64,000 bases of DNA from NCBI RefSeq assembly GCF_015291745.1, contig NZ_CP030059.1:2073501-2137500 (forward strand), read 5' to 3'. This document shows, piece after piece, positions 33,396-42,106 of this stretch. Below the pieces are notes generated by a model. The model was not told the origin of the DNA. It saw only the letters and a list, made by a program, of their open reading frames with translations, and did not search any database. The number at the start of each line of letters is the position of its first letter. The stretch's first letter is position 1. The translations under genes and the position numbers were made by a program. The DNA comes from Bradyrhizobium sp. CCBAU 53351. GTDB lineage: Bacteria; Pseudomonadota; Alphaproteobacteria; Rhizobiales; Xanthobacteraceae.

Positions 33396-34379
33396 ATGCA
33401 ACGAACCATCCGCCTGCTGGCCGTCGTCGCCGGAATGTGCGCCTGTGCGCTGTCGACGCAGGCCCTGGCGCAGAAATATCCGGTGCGGCCGGTCAAGGTC
33501 ATGGTCGGCTTCAGCGCCGGCGGTCCGGTCGACGTCGCCGCGCGCATCATCGGCGATCGCTTGAGCAATAGGCTGGGGCAGCCCTTCGTGGTCGAGAACC
33601 GCGCCGGCGCCAACGGCATGATCGCCGCCGAAGGCGTCGCGCGCGCGGACGGCGACGGCTACACCATGCTCGCCTGCAACTCCTCCACCATCACGCTCAA
33701 CAAGACGCTGTTCAAGGATATCCGCTACGATCCGGAAAAGGATTTTGCACCACTCACCACCGTGGTGTCGGCGCCGCTCGTGCTGGTGGTCAATCCGGAG
33801 AATCCCAAGACGGCCGATATCAAGACCGTGGCCGATCTCGTCGCCGCGGCGAAGGCTGCGCCCGGCGCGCTGGCTTACGGTTCGGGCGGCAACGGCAACC
33901 TTGCCCATCTCGCCATGGAGCTGCTCAGCCAGAAGGCCGGCATCAAGCTGATCCATGTGCCCTATCGCGGCGGTTCGGCCGCGGAGGTCGGCATCCTCGC
34001 GCAGGAGGTGCTGGCTGTGTTCGATCCGCTCTCCGCCGTGCCGCTGGTCAAGGCCGGCAAGCTGCGCGCGCTCGCGGTGTCGTCGGCCGAACGATTGCCG
34101 TCGCTGCCTGATGTGCCGACCGTTGCGGAAGCAGGCTATCCCGGCTTCGACATCTCGTTCTGGGTCGGCTTCTTCTTGCCGAAGTCGACGCCCGCGCCGA
34201 TCCTCGAAACGCTGCACCGGGAGATCGTCGCGGCGGCCAAGGACCCGGCGGTCGCGGAGAAGCTCGGCTCGCAGGGCGTCGTGAGCGTGCTCAGCCCCGC
34301 CGACTACGCCGCCAAGATCGCCAAGGAGACCAAAGACCTCGCCGAGGTCGTGGCGGCCGCGAACATCAAGGCGGAGTAG
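33396..34379 (+). CDS. Tripartite tricarboxylate transporter substrate-binding protein (Bug family)
   Basis: A 327-residue periplasmic binding protein. It has a signal peptide (Q-R-T-I-R-L-L, cleavage after A-L-A near 22), then the Bug signature Y-P-V-R-P-V-K-V-M-V-G-F-S-A-G-G-P-V-D, R-L-G-Q-P-F-V-V-E-N-R-A-G-A-N-G, and H-V-P-Y-R-G-G near 190. Bug proteins bind carboxylates or amides for TctAB-type permeases, but no permease gene is adjacent, as is usual for the expanded Bug families. ATG 33396 follows GGGGAG; the 33375 start is upstream of that site and unlikely. Confidence 0.88.
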   Translation: MQRTIRLLAVVAGMCACALSTQALAQKYPVRPVKVMVGFSAGGPVDVAARIIGDRLSNRLGQPFVVENRAGANGMIAAEGVARADGDGYTMLACNSSTITLNKTLFKDIRYDPEKDFAPLTTVVSAPLVLVVNPENPKTADIKTVADLVAAAKAAPGALAYGSGGNGNLAHLAMELLSQKAGIKLIHVPYRGGSAAEVGILAQEVLAVFDPLSAVPLVKAGKLRALAVSSAERLPSLPDVPTVAEAGYPGFDISFWVGFFLPKSTPAPILETLHREIVAAAKDPAVAEKLGSQGVVSVLSPADYAAKIAKETKDLAEVVAAANIKAE

Positions 34380-34402
34380 GGGCCGGTTGGCTGCGGCGAT
34401 CT

Positions 34403-34864
34403 CTACTCGCCGCCAGCCAGTTGCGCCAGGCGGTCGAGCAGCGGGCGTTGTCCCGCATTGATCTTCTCCCGCGCTTCTTCGAGCGTGAACCATTCGGCAC
34501 GATCGACCTCCGGGAAGACTTGCCGTTTGCCGCTCCGGGGCGGCCATTCCATCTCGAAGCTGTTGCTGCGAACGCTGCGTGGGTCGAAATCGAGCTCGAC
34601 CGCGAAGCCGGTGACGAGCTTGCCGCCGCGCTGCTTGACCTGACCAAGCGCGGTCAGCGGCTCGGACAGCTCAAGCCCGAGCTCTTCGGCGAACTCGCGC
34701 CGCGCGGCGACGTCCGCAGCTTCTTCGTCCGCGTATTCTCCCTTGGGAATCGACCATGCGCCGAGATCCTTGTTCCGCCAGAAGGGGCCACCGGGATGAA
34801 CCAGAAGCACCTCGAGCGTCCGGCGCTTGCGATAGGCGATGATCCCGGCACTCTTCGATGGCAT
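34403..34864 (-). CDS. Nudix hydrolase
   Basis: A 153-residue protein with a canonical Nudix box G-x5-E-x7-R-E-x2-E-E-x-G, starting at the glycine near residue 42 (after W-S-I-P-K). The N-terminus S-A-G-I-I-A-Y-R and L-E-V-L-L-V-H-P-G-G-P-F-W is typical of NUDIX proteins related to diadenosine-polyphosphate or NTP hydrolases. The specific nucleotide is unknown. ATG 34864 has GGAAC upstream; the long frame open to 35254 is unrelated read-through over the next gene. It ends 23 nt from the stop of the convergent Bug gene. Confidence 0.87.
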   Translation of the reverse strand: MPSKSAGIIAYRKRRTLEVLLVHPGGPFWRNKDLGAWSIPKGEYADEEAADVAARREFAEELGLELSEPLTALGQVKQRGGKLVTGFAVELDFDPRSVRSNSFEMEWPPRSGKRQVFPEVDRAEWFTLEEAREKINAGQRPLLDRLAQLAGGE

Positions 34865-34983
34865 CGCTGGTTCCGTGCAGAAGGGGGCAGCCGTTCTCCC
34901 GGCACGGTCTATCGAGATGCGCCGGATCGAGGAGATCGAGGAGCAAGCAAAATCGGAGCCACTCGTGCGAGTGGCTCCGAACA

Positions 34984-35946
34984 CTAGCCCGAAGGCCGTT
35001 CGCGCGATGCGAAGCGAATGGCGCGGGCTTTCGCGCTCTTTCCGGCCGCGCGTGCTGCAATCATGCTGCGTGCCTTGCCGTGGGCTGAAGCGCCTTTCCG
35101 CAGCAGGGTTGCGAACCGCTTGCGGGCGCGGCTCGTCGACAGCCGCGCGGCGAGCTGTTCCGCCTTGCGAATGAAAGCAATGGCGGAAGGTGTCAGGTTG
35201 ACTGGAACCCAGGCCACGTCCTTGGCCTTCGAGAGACTGCCCACACCTTCGCAAGGCGCCTCGCGCGGCAGGTCGATCCGGATCGCAAGCGCCTCCGACC
35301 GTTCGGTCCAGTCCTCGGCCTTGGTGCCGGTGATGATGCGGACATAGTCGCGCGTCTCGCGTGGCAGCTCACTTTGTTTGGCAAGCCATTTCTGAATGCG
35401 GCCCGGGCCTGCATTGTAGGCGGCTGCGGCAAGGCCGAGATTGCCGAAATCATCGCGCAGCTTGCGCAGGAACCTGGCCGATGCCGGCAGCGCCTTCATC
35501 GGATCGAAGGGATCATCGAGCCCGACTTCGGCGGCCGTCTCCGGCATGAACTGCGCGACGCCCTGGGCGCCGGCCTGGCTGACCTCGTTGGACTTGAAGC
35601 GGCTCTCCTGCCAGAGCAGGCGGGCAAAGAACGGCACGGGAATGCCGCTGGCCTCGGCGGCTTCGCGAAGCGCATGGCAGAACCGATCTGTCGGTGAAAC
35701 CGGCTCCTCGGCGACCGGTTCGCTCGCGCGCGGCGGCTCGATCGTTTCCTCATGCGCCGCGCGCGCGTTGGCGAGCTCAATGGCCTGCACGCTGGCGAGG
35801 AAGAGTTCGACCACCGGAACCAGTGGGGAGGCATGATTGTTCTGAAGAATGGCGGTGTCGAAAGTTGATGTTTGCCGCGACGCCGATGGATCGAGGTCGC
35901 ACATCAGAACCAGAAACGCGGCGCAAGCCGCGACGACAAATCGCAT
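34984..35946 (-). CDS. Lytic transglycosylase (SLT domain)
   Basis: A 320-residue exported muramidase-like protein. A signal or anchor helix lies at residues ~3-18, followed by a low-complexity linker. The SLT domain (~95-200) shows L-W-Q-E-S-R-F (catalytic Glu), S-Q-A-G-A-Q-G-V-A-Q-F-M-P, and L-A-A-A-A-Y-N-A-G-P-G-R. The C-terminal ~100 residues are basic and Ala/Arg/Lys-rich. It cleaves peptidoglycan glycan strands. ATG 35946 was chosen because GAGG lies upstream of it; a TTG at 35958 would sit directly on that site. It diverges from an L,D-transpeptidase gene, so both flank a shared cell-wall promoter region. Confidence 0.85.
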   Translation of the reverse strand: MRFVVAACAAFLVLMCDLDPSASRQTSTFDTAILQNNHASPLVPVVELFLASVQAIELANARAAHEETIEPPRASEPVAEEPVSPTDRFCHALREAAEASGIPVPFFARLLWQESRFKSNEVSQAGAQGVAQFMPETAAEVGLDDPFDPMKALPASARFLRKLRDDFGNLGLAAAAYNAGPGRIQKWLAKQSELPRETRDYVRIITGTKAEDWTERSEALAIRIDLPREAPCEGVGSLSKAKDVAWVPVNLTPSAIAFIRKAEQLAARLSTSRARKRFATLLRKGASAHGKARSMIAARAAGKSAKARAIRFASRERPSG

Positions 35947-36128
35947 TTGCTGAGACAACCTCGAACTGTGGGATGAACGGCCAGCGATGCGCCGGCGATA
36001 GGGAGTTCTTAACCTTCCGATTGCGGCAAAGCTGCGGTCTCGTCGGTTCCTTCGGTGTTACTACGGTGTTCCCAAAGAGAAACTGCCCGCGATTTTGCGG
36101 ATCATTGTTTTCAAAGGAACGAGCGGTC

Positions 36129-37169
36129 ATGGTGCGATGGATGCTTGGCGCGGCGATGTTGCTGGGGCTCGTCTGCCCGGCGCTCGCAGGCAATCTCGAC
36201 GCAAAGGTAGTGAACGATGCAGCGCGTCCGGAAAAGCCGCCGGCTGCGGACAAGGTCAACGCGCCGGTGACGAAGCTTCAGATCTTGCTCGATCGCGCGC
36301 AATTCTCTCCCGGCCAGATCGACGGCAAGCTCGGCGAGAACGCGCAGAAGGCGCTGAAGGCGTTCGCCGAGCAGAACGGTCTCGGCTTCGACAAGATCAT
36401 TGCCCCGGAACTATGGGACAAGCTGAACGCAGCGAGCGAGGGTCCTGTCGTCGTCGACTACAAGATCACCGACGCGGATGTGAAAGGGCCTTTCCTCAAA
36501 AAGCTGCCGGCCAAGCTCGAGGACATGAAGTCGCTGGAGGCGGTGGGCTACACCAGTCCGCTCGAAGGCCTCGCCGAGAAATTCCACATGAGCGAAGAGC
36601 TGTTGAAGGCACTCAATCCGGGAAAGTCCTTCGACAAGGCCGGCGAGACGATTGTGGTGGCGAGCGTGCCGGCGCGGCGTGAGCTTCCGCGCATCGCCAG
36701 GATCGAGATCGACAAGGCGGGCGCGACGCTGAAGGCTTACGAGGGCTCCGGGCGTCTGGTCGCGTTCTATCCGGCGTCAATCGGCAGTCCGGATCGGCCG
36801 ACGCCGACGGGGACGCTGAAGGTCACCGGCACCAACGAGCTGCCGACCTATCACTACAATCCCGAGTACAAGTTCAAGAGCGTGAAATCCAACAAGCCCT
36901 TCGAGATCAAGTCGGGCCCCAACAACCCGGTCGGATCGTACTGGATCGGGCTGTCGGCGCAGGGCTATGGCATCCACGGGACGGCGGAGCCTGACAGGGT
37001 CAGCAAGTCCGCCTCTCACGGCTGCGTCAGGCTCACCAATTGGGACGCGCGCGCGCTCGGCGAGAACGTCAAACGCGGCACGCCCGTCGTCTTTCTCGAT
37101 GCGCCGACGGACTCCTCCTCGAAGCAGCAGGGCAAGACCACCGGCAAGCGCGCTGCCAATACGCGTTAG
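36129..37169 (+). CDS. L,D-transpeptidase (YkuD) with peptidoglycan-binding domain
   Basis: A 346-residue exported enzyme. It has a signal peptide (cleavage after A-L-A near 20), then a peptidoglycan-binding-like repeat (L-L-D-R-A-Q-F-S-P-G-Q-I-D-G-K-L-G-E-N). A LysM-like stretch (Y-T-S-P-L-E-G-L-A-E-K-F-H-M) follows, then the YkuD catalytic domain with G-I-H-G-T and the active site S-H-G-C-V-R-L-T-N (Cys ~298). It forms 3-3 crosslinks or attaches proteins to peptidoglycan in the periplasm. ATG 36129 follows AAGGAACGAG. It converges on a VOC gene with 14 nt between stops. Confidence 0.88.
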   Translation: MVRWMLGAAMLLGLVCPALAGNLDAKVVNDAARPEKPPAADKVNAPVTKLQILLDRAQFSPGQIDGKLGENAQKALKAFAEQNGLGFDKIIAPELWDKLNAASEGPVVVDYKITDADVKGPFLKKLPAKLEDMKSLEAVGYTSPLEGLAEKFHMSEELLKALNPGKSFDKAGETIVVASVPARRELPRIARIEIDKAGATLKAYEGSGRLVAFYPASIGSPDRPTPTGTLKVTGTNELPTYHYNPEYKFKSVKSNKPFEIKSGPNNPVGSYWIGLSAQGYGIHGTAEPDRVSKSASHGCVRLTNWDARALGENVKRGTPVVFLDAPTDSSSKQQGKTTGKRAANTR

Positions 37170-37183
37170 AGAATTCGTTCAAG

Positions 37184-38041
37184 TCAGCCGTCAATGAAGG
37201 CGAGCAGGGTGCCGTTGGCTTTGGCTGGCGGCACGCAGATCGCGGGCCCGCTGCGCACGGCAGCCGAACCCAGCGCCTTCGCCGTCGCGGCGAAGTCATC
37301 GCTGACGAGCACCAGCGCAGCGCCGCCGCGCTCGGCGAGGCCGGCGAGCGGCACGCCGGGATAACGCTTTCCGAGCTGCTCCAGCGTGAGATAGACGAAG
37401 TCGGCGCGATCGCCGCCGGAGGGCACTGTCACGGCGCCGTCGGTCTCGGCCTTCGGCTCGCGGTCGATCAGCCGGCCGAGATGCGCCGCGTCCTGCGCCG
37501 GCTCGGGCGTTGCGATCAGAATCTGCTTGATTCGCTTCGCCGCGTTGGCGTGCTTCATCAACTCGGGAATCCACACGGTCTCGCGCGTCTTGTGCTGACA
37601 GGCGAAAATGCGCACGCCGCCGGGCGCTTCGGCGGTCGGCCACATGAAGGTGCGGAATTTTGCCGCCGAGACCGTGCCGTCAGGCAGCGTCACCGGCCGC
37701 TCGAAATCGGTTGGGCCGATCGGCGTCAGGCCGCGGGCGCGGATCTCCTCCGCGCCGGCGGCGGAATCGACCGCGGTGAAGGCGATGCGCTCGATGCCTT
37801 CGCCGCGCTTGTCGAGGAAGGCGCGTGCCGGGGCATTGTGCTCGGTTGCGGCAAGCACGCCGAGTAGCTCCATGTAATCGGGGTCGAACATGATGGTGTA
37901 ATTGCCGGTGCCCATATGCGCGCTGTGGGTGCCGCGCGGGGAGATTGTGAAGCCGAGCCGCCGGTAGTTCTCGGCGGCCTTGTCGAGGTCCTTCACCATG
38001 ACGACGGCGTGGTCGATACCGATGACGTTCTTGAGGGCCAC
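37184..38041 (-). CDS. VOC-family protein with two glyoxalase-like halves
   Basis: A 285-residue protein. The N-terminal half opens I-G-I-D-H-A-V-V-M-V-K-D-L-D, with L-G-F-T-I-S-P-R-G, T-H-S-A-H-M-G-T-G-N-Y and D-Y-M-E-L-L-G, a glyoxalase-like domain with His and Glu candidates. A second domain, F-A-C-Q-H-K-T-R-E-T-V-W, follows. It resembles Glyoxalase_3-type VOC proteins of unknown substrate. GTG 38041 is preceded by GAGGAAG at good spacing. It is downstream of and co-directional with puuD, but 138 nt away. Confidence 0.75.
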   Translation of the reverse strand: MALKNVIGIDHAVVMVKDLDKAAENYRRLGFTISPRGTHSAHMGTGNYTIMFDPDYMELLGVLAATEHNAPARAFLDKRGEGIERIAFTAVDSAAGAEEIRARGLTPIGPTDFERPVTLPDGTVSAAKFRTFMWPTAEAPGGVRIFACQHKTRETVWIPELMKHANAAKRIKQILIATPEPAQDAAHLGRLIDREPKAETDGAVTVPSGGDRADFVYLTLEQLGKRYPGVPLAGLAERGGAALVLVSDDFAATAKALGSAAVRSGPAICVPPAKANGTLLAFIDG

Positions 38042-38179
38042 TGTTCTTCCTCGATTGCAAACTGAAGTGAGCCGCGCCGGCGGCCGCTGGTTCTGTCTAC
38101 GCCGGATAGGCCGTCAAGTCATTTTCAATTCAGTGCGAGATGCGGAATTTCATTTCACGAAATGATTGGCGCGACGGCG

Positions 38180-39376
38180 TCAAGGGCGCTGCTCGAGATA
38201 GGCAGCAAGGACGGCGCGCTCCTGGCTGGTCATTTCGGTGACGTTGCCCGGCGGCATCGCGCTGGACCAGGCCGCGACACGGCCGATCAGGCGGATGTTG
38301 CGATGGATGTGCGCGGGCGTATCGAGCACAATGCCCTTCGGTGCGGTCACGATCCCGGCCCAGACCGGCTCGGCCGCGTGGCACATGCTGCACCGGGACA
38401 TCACGATCTCCTCGACAGCGGCGAGGCTCGGCTGCGCCGGCAGCGCGGCCGTCTTCGCCTCGCGCGGGCCGGCGGCGGAGAGGAAGAGGATCGCAATCAC
38501 CCCGATGGCCGCCACGCCCCACACCCACCATGGCGACTTTCGCCCGGCATGCCGCTCGTTGAAGAAATGACGGATCACTGGGCCGAGCGCCAGGATGATC
38601 GCGACGATGATCCAGTTGAAGCGGGTGGCGTAGAGCAGGGGATAGTGGTTGCTGATCATCAGCACGACGACGGGGAGCGTCAGATAATTGTTGTGAAGCG
38701 AGCGCTCCTTGCTGGCCTTGCCGAGCTTCGGATCGGGCGCCTGTCCCGCGATCAGGCTGGCGACGATCTTCTTCTGGTTCGGGATGATCAGCGCGAAGAC
38801 GTTGGCGACCATGATGGTGCCGATGATCGCGCCGATCTGGTTGAAGGCGCCACGGCCGCTCAGCACATGGGTGAAGGCGTAGGTCAGCGCGACCAGGAAC
38901 AGATAGCCGCCGATAGTGAAGGGCAATTCGCGCTGCGCAAGCCCGCTCCGACAGGCACCTTCATAGAGCAGCCACGCCAGCGCGAGGCTGAAGAGGCTGA
39001 ACAGGCCGGCCTGGAACGGCGTGAGATCGAGGATCGACTTGTCGACCAGGAACAGATCGGCCTCGAGATAATACACCACCACCATCAGCGCGAAGCCGGA
39101 CAGCCAGGTGGTGTAGGCCTCCCATTTGAACCAGGTCAGCTCGTCCGGCATCTGGCTGGGCGCGACCAGATATTTCATGATCCGGTAGAAGCCGCCGCCG
39201 TGGACCTGCCAGGCCTCGCCCTGGACGCCATTCGGCAGGTCGCTGTTGGGCCTGAGGCTGAGGTCGAGGGCGATGAAATAGAAGGAACTGCCGATCCAGG
39301 CGATCGCAGCGACCACGTGCAGCCAGCGGAGCAGCAGGCTCGCCCATTCCGATATGATGGATCCCCACATGATCAT
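38180..39376 (-). CDS. puuD: Membrane-bound urate hydroxylase with cytochrome c domain (PuuD)
   Basis: A 398-residue protein. About eight transmembrane helices come first, including W-A-S-L-L-L-R-W-L-H-V-V-A-A-I-A-W-I-G and H-N-N-Y-L-T-L-P-V near 230. A C-terminal cytochrome c domain has heme motif C-S-M-C-H near residue 328, and a Met ligand is likely in A-M-P-P-G-N-V-T-E-M. Established PuuD oxidises urate to 5-hydroxyisourate and passes electrons to the respiratory chain instead of making peroxide. ATG 39376 was chosen over the frame to 39490. A quinol oxidase operon lies 3 kb away, but no link is shown. No other purine genes are adjacent. Confidence 0.88.
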   Translation of the reverse strand: MIMWGSIISEWASLLLRWLHVVAAIAWIGSSFYFIALDLSLRPNSDLPNGVQGEAWQVHGGGFYRIMKYLVAPSQMPDELTWFKWEAYTTWLSGFALMVVVYYLEADLFLVDKSILDLTPFQAGLFSLFSLALAWLLYEGACRSGLAQRELPFTIGGYLFLVALTYAFTHVLSGRGAFNQIGAIIGTIMVANVFALIIPNQKKIVASLIAGQAPDPKLGKASKERSLHNNYLTLPVVVLMISNHYPLLYATRFNWIIVAIILALGPVIRHFFNERHAGRKSPWWVWGVAAIGVIAILFLSAAGPREAKTAALPAQPSLAAVEEIVMSRCSMCHAAEPVWAGIVTAPKGIVLDTPAHIHRNIRLIGRVAAWSSAMPPGNVTEMTSQERAVLAAYLEQRP

Positions 39377-39579
39377 CCCGTCGATTGCGACAGCGATGCC
39401 GCAGCTTTGATGACCGCAACCCCCGCTTGACCAATGTGTCGCACCTATCCGCGGGGTTTTCCAGTACGATGGCCGGCGGCTGATGCACATCGTGCATGCA
39501 CCAGCTGACGTGTGATGCGGCAGAGCTTTGATAGGCTGCGATGGTGTCGATCATCGAGATTGCAGGCCGGGAGGACAAA

Positions 39580-40914
39580 TTGAAGAGCAGAATCTTGTCC
39601 GCCGCGATATCCGCAGGGCTGCTGTTTGCGACTGGCGCGCGGGCCGATCCGGTGCTGCAGGGCAAGGAGGCCTACGGCGATTGGCAGGCCGACAAGCCCG
39701 GTACGATCAGGCTGATCCGGTCGCAGGATCTGGTCAAGCCCGGCGCGACACGGTCGGTTGCGAGCTCGTCGCGGGTGGTGCCGCGACCGCCGGAGGTCGC
39801 GCTTCAGGTGCCGGCTGGATTCAAGATCGAGCTGTTCGCCGAAGGCCTGCGCGCGCCGCGCATCATAAGGGTCGCGCCGAACGGCGATGTCTTCGTCGCG
39901 GAGACGCGGGCCGGCGCCATCCGCGTGTTGCGGGCCGGGGAGGGCGGCAAGGCCGCGACCAACGAAATGTTTGCCAGCGGCTTGCGGCAGCCTTTTGGCA
40001 TCGCCTTCTTCCCGAACGGCGACAATCCGCAATGGGTCTATGTCGCCAACACCGACAGCGTCGTCCGCTTTCCCTATCAGGCCGGCGATCTCAAGGCGCG
40101 CGGCAAAGCGGAGACGATCGTGGCAAGCTTGCCGCATGACGGCGGCCATTCCACACGCGACATCGTCTTCACGCCCGACAATAAGCGCATGCTGGTGTCG
40201 GTCGGCTCGCTCAGCAATGTCGCGGAGGGCTTGGGCACGCCGCCGGGCGGACTGGAAGCCTGGTCGAAAGCGCAACCGCTCGGCGCGGCCTGGGCCAGCG
40301 AGACGGAGCGCGCCGCCGTGCTGGCCTTCACGCCCGACGGCAAGGAGCGGAAGATCTACGCCACCGGCATCCGCAATTGCGTGGGCCTTGCCATCCAGCC
40401 ACAGACCGGGCTGCCCTGGTGCTCGACCAACGAGCGCGACGGCCTCGGTGACGATCTCGTGCCCGACTACGTCACCAGCATGAAGGAAGGCGCGTTCTAT
40501 GGCTGGCCGTGGTTCTACATCGGCAACAATGAAGATCCGCGCCATGCCGGCGCGCGGCCGGATCTCAAGGACAAGGTGACGGTGCCTGATGTGCTGATCC
40601 AGCCGCATTCGGCTTCGCTCGGCATGACCTTCTACCAGGGCACGCAGTTTCCGTCCGAGTATCAGGGCGATGCCTTTGCCGCCGAGCACGGCTCGTGGAA
40701 CAGGTCGAAGCGCACCGGCTACAAGGTGGTCCGCATCCGCATGAAGGACGGCAAGCCGACGGGGGAGTATGAGGATTTCGTCACGGGCTTCGTGGTGAGC
40801 GACATCGAAGTTTGGGGAAGGCCGGTGGGAGTTGCCGTGACGAAGGATGGATCGCTATTGATGTCGGAGGACGGCAACGGCACGATCTGGCGGGTGACAA
40901 GCGCGCGGCAGTGA
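39580..40914 (+). CDS. PQQ-type sugar/sorbosone dehydrogenase-like beta-propeller protein
   Basis: A 444-residue exported protein. TTG 39580 is the best start: GGGAGG lies 5 nt upstream and the product begins with a textbook signal peptide (K-S-R-I-L-S-A-A-I, cleavage after A-R-A). The mature part is a six-bladed propeller of the L-sorbosone/glucose dehydrogenase family: G-F-K-I-E-L-F-A-E-G-L, P-N-G-D-V-F-V-A-E-T, H-S-T-R-D-I-V-F, N-C-V-G-L-A, E-R-D-G-L-G-D-D, A-E-H-G-S-W-N-R. The substrate and PQQ use are inferred from family. It ends before a palindromic repeat that separates it from the convergent SDR gene. Confidence 0.82.
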   Translation: MKSRILSAAISAGLLFATGARADPVLQGKEAYGDWQADKPGTIRLIRSQDLVKPGATRSVASSSRVVPRPPEVALQVPAGFKIELFAEGLRAPRIIRVAPNGDVFVAETRAGAIRVLRAGEGGKAATNEMFASGLRQPFGIAFFPNGDNPQWVYVANTDSVVRFPYQAGDLKARGKAETIVASLPHDGGHSTRDIVFTPDNKRMLVSVGSLSNVAEGLGTPPGGLEAWSKAQPLGAAWASETERAAVLAFTPDGKERKIYATGIRNCVGLAIQPQTGLPWCSTNERDGLGDDLVPDYVTSMKEGAFYGWPWFYIGNNEDPRHAGARPDLKDKVTVPDVLIQPHSASLGMTFYQGTQFPSEYQGDAFAAEHGSWNRSKRTGYKVVRIRMKDGKPTGEYEDFVTGFVVSDIEVWGRPVGVAVTKDGSLLMSEDGNGTIWRVTSARQ

Positions 40915-40920
40915 CGGTGC

Positions 40921-41055
40921 ACCCTCTCCCCTTGTGGGAGAGGGTGGCTCGCGGCGAGACGGGTGAGGGGTTCTCTCCGCGAGTCCAACTTTCATTTCGG
41001 CGCGTGGAAAGAACCCCTCATCCGGCGCTTCGCGCCACCTTCTCCCACAGAGGGA
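40921..41055. repeat. Palindromic intergenic repeat, family D
   Basis: ACCCTCTCCCCTTGTGGGAG at the left and CACCTTCTCCCACAGAGGG at the right flank inner inverted arms GGGTGAGGGGTTC and GAACCCCTCATCC. The whole can fold as one long imperfect hairpin. It fills the gap between convergent genes ending at 40914 and 41073, where it could end transcription from both sides. Confidence 0.65.
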
Positions 41056-41072
41056 AGAAGGAAGAGGAGGAC

Positions 41073-41873
41073 CTACCCCCGTCTTACACTGGCCCCGCCA
41101 TCCACCGGCAGCGTCACGCCGGTGATGAAGTTCGCCTCGTCCGACGCGAGGAACAGCGCGGCGTTGGCGACGTCCCAGCCCGTGCCCATCTTCCTGCGTA
41201 GCGGCACCTTGCTGTCGCGTTCGGCTTCGACCTCGGCGCGGGTCTTGTGCCATTCGCGGGCGCGGGTATCGACGGCCATGGGTGTGTTCATCAGGCCGGG
41301 CAGGATGACGTTGGCGCGGATGCCATATTCGGCGTTCTGGTAGGCGAGCTGTTCGGTGAAGGCGATCATCGCCGACTTCGTCGCCTTGTAGGCGACGTAA
41401 GGATAGGTCGTGATCGCCGCCATCGAGGAGATGTTGATGATGGCGCCGCTGCCTTGCGCGCGCATGATCGGTATCACCTCTTTCGCGGCGAGAATGCAGC
41501 TCTTCAGATTGATGGCGACAACGCGGTCGAACGCCTCTTCGGTCAGTTGCAGCAATTCGGCATCGCCGCCCGACAGGCTGACGCCGACATTGTTGTGCAG
41601 CACGTCGATCCGGTCCCAGCGCGACTGCGCGTTCTTGACCATCGCCTCGATGTCGGCCGACTTCGTCACGTCGGCCTTGAAGGCCGCGGCGGTGCCGCCT
41701 TTGGCGGCGATCATCGCAACGGTTTCCTGCGCGGACTCCAGATGATGGTCGACGCACAACACCTTCGCGCCCTCCCGCGCAAAGGTCAGCGCGGTGGCGC
41801 GGCCGTTGCCCATGCCTTCGCCCGGGCTTTGTCCGGCTCCGACCACGATGGCGACCTTGTCCTTGAGGCGCAT
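41073..41873 (-). CDS. Short-chain dehydrogenase/reductase (SDR)
   Basis: A 266-residue classical SDR with a slightly unusual cofactor loop, V-V-G-A-G-Q-S-P-G-E-G-M-G-N-G-R, containing an insertion relative to the common T-G-x3-G-x-G. The H-N-N-V-G-V-S motif, catalytic S in I-S-S-M-A, and Y-x3-K in Y-V-A-Y-K-A-T-K are all present, as is the closing T-G-V-T-L-P-V-D-G-G. NAD(P)-linked alcohol/ketone conversion is expected; the substrate is unknown. ATG 41873 follows GGGAGAAA; the longer frame to 42089 runs into the promoter region of cyoA. Confidence 0.88.
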   Translation of the reverse strand: MRLKDKVAIVVGAGQSPGEGMGNGRATALTFAREGAKVLCVDHHLESAQETVAMIAAKGGTAAAFKADVTKSADIEAMVKNAQSRWDRIDVLHNNVGVSLSGGDAELLQLTEEAFDRVVAINLKSCILAAKEVIPIMRAQGSGAIINISSMAAITTYPYVAYKATKSAMIAFTEQLAYQNAEYGIRANVILPGLMNTPMAVDTRAREWHKTRAEVEAERDSKVPLRRKMGTGWDVANAALFLASDEANFITGVTLPVDGGASVRRG

Positions 41874-42106
41874 GACGCTTTCTCCCTGCTTTTTCATCAC
41901 GATAGCACGGACGATGCGCGGCAGAAGACCGATCGTGCCGCACGCCGTCCCGCCGGGTGCGCATGGCTGTATCGCGACGGCGAAGGCGCATGCGGGCCAG
42001 CAGCTTTCCGTTGTGTGGGAACCGACCTCACGCGATCGCGTTTGTTGCGGAGCCTGTCCCGCGCTAGGCTCTGTCCCGGGGCTTCCCAACCGCCAGTGGC
42101 TTGCCG

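Noticed and set aside
33052..33396. Minus-strand ORF before the Bug gene
   Set aside because: Its composition is Arg-rich and shadow-like, and it has no ribosome site and no recognised domain.
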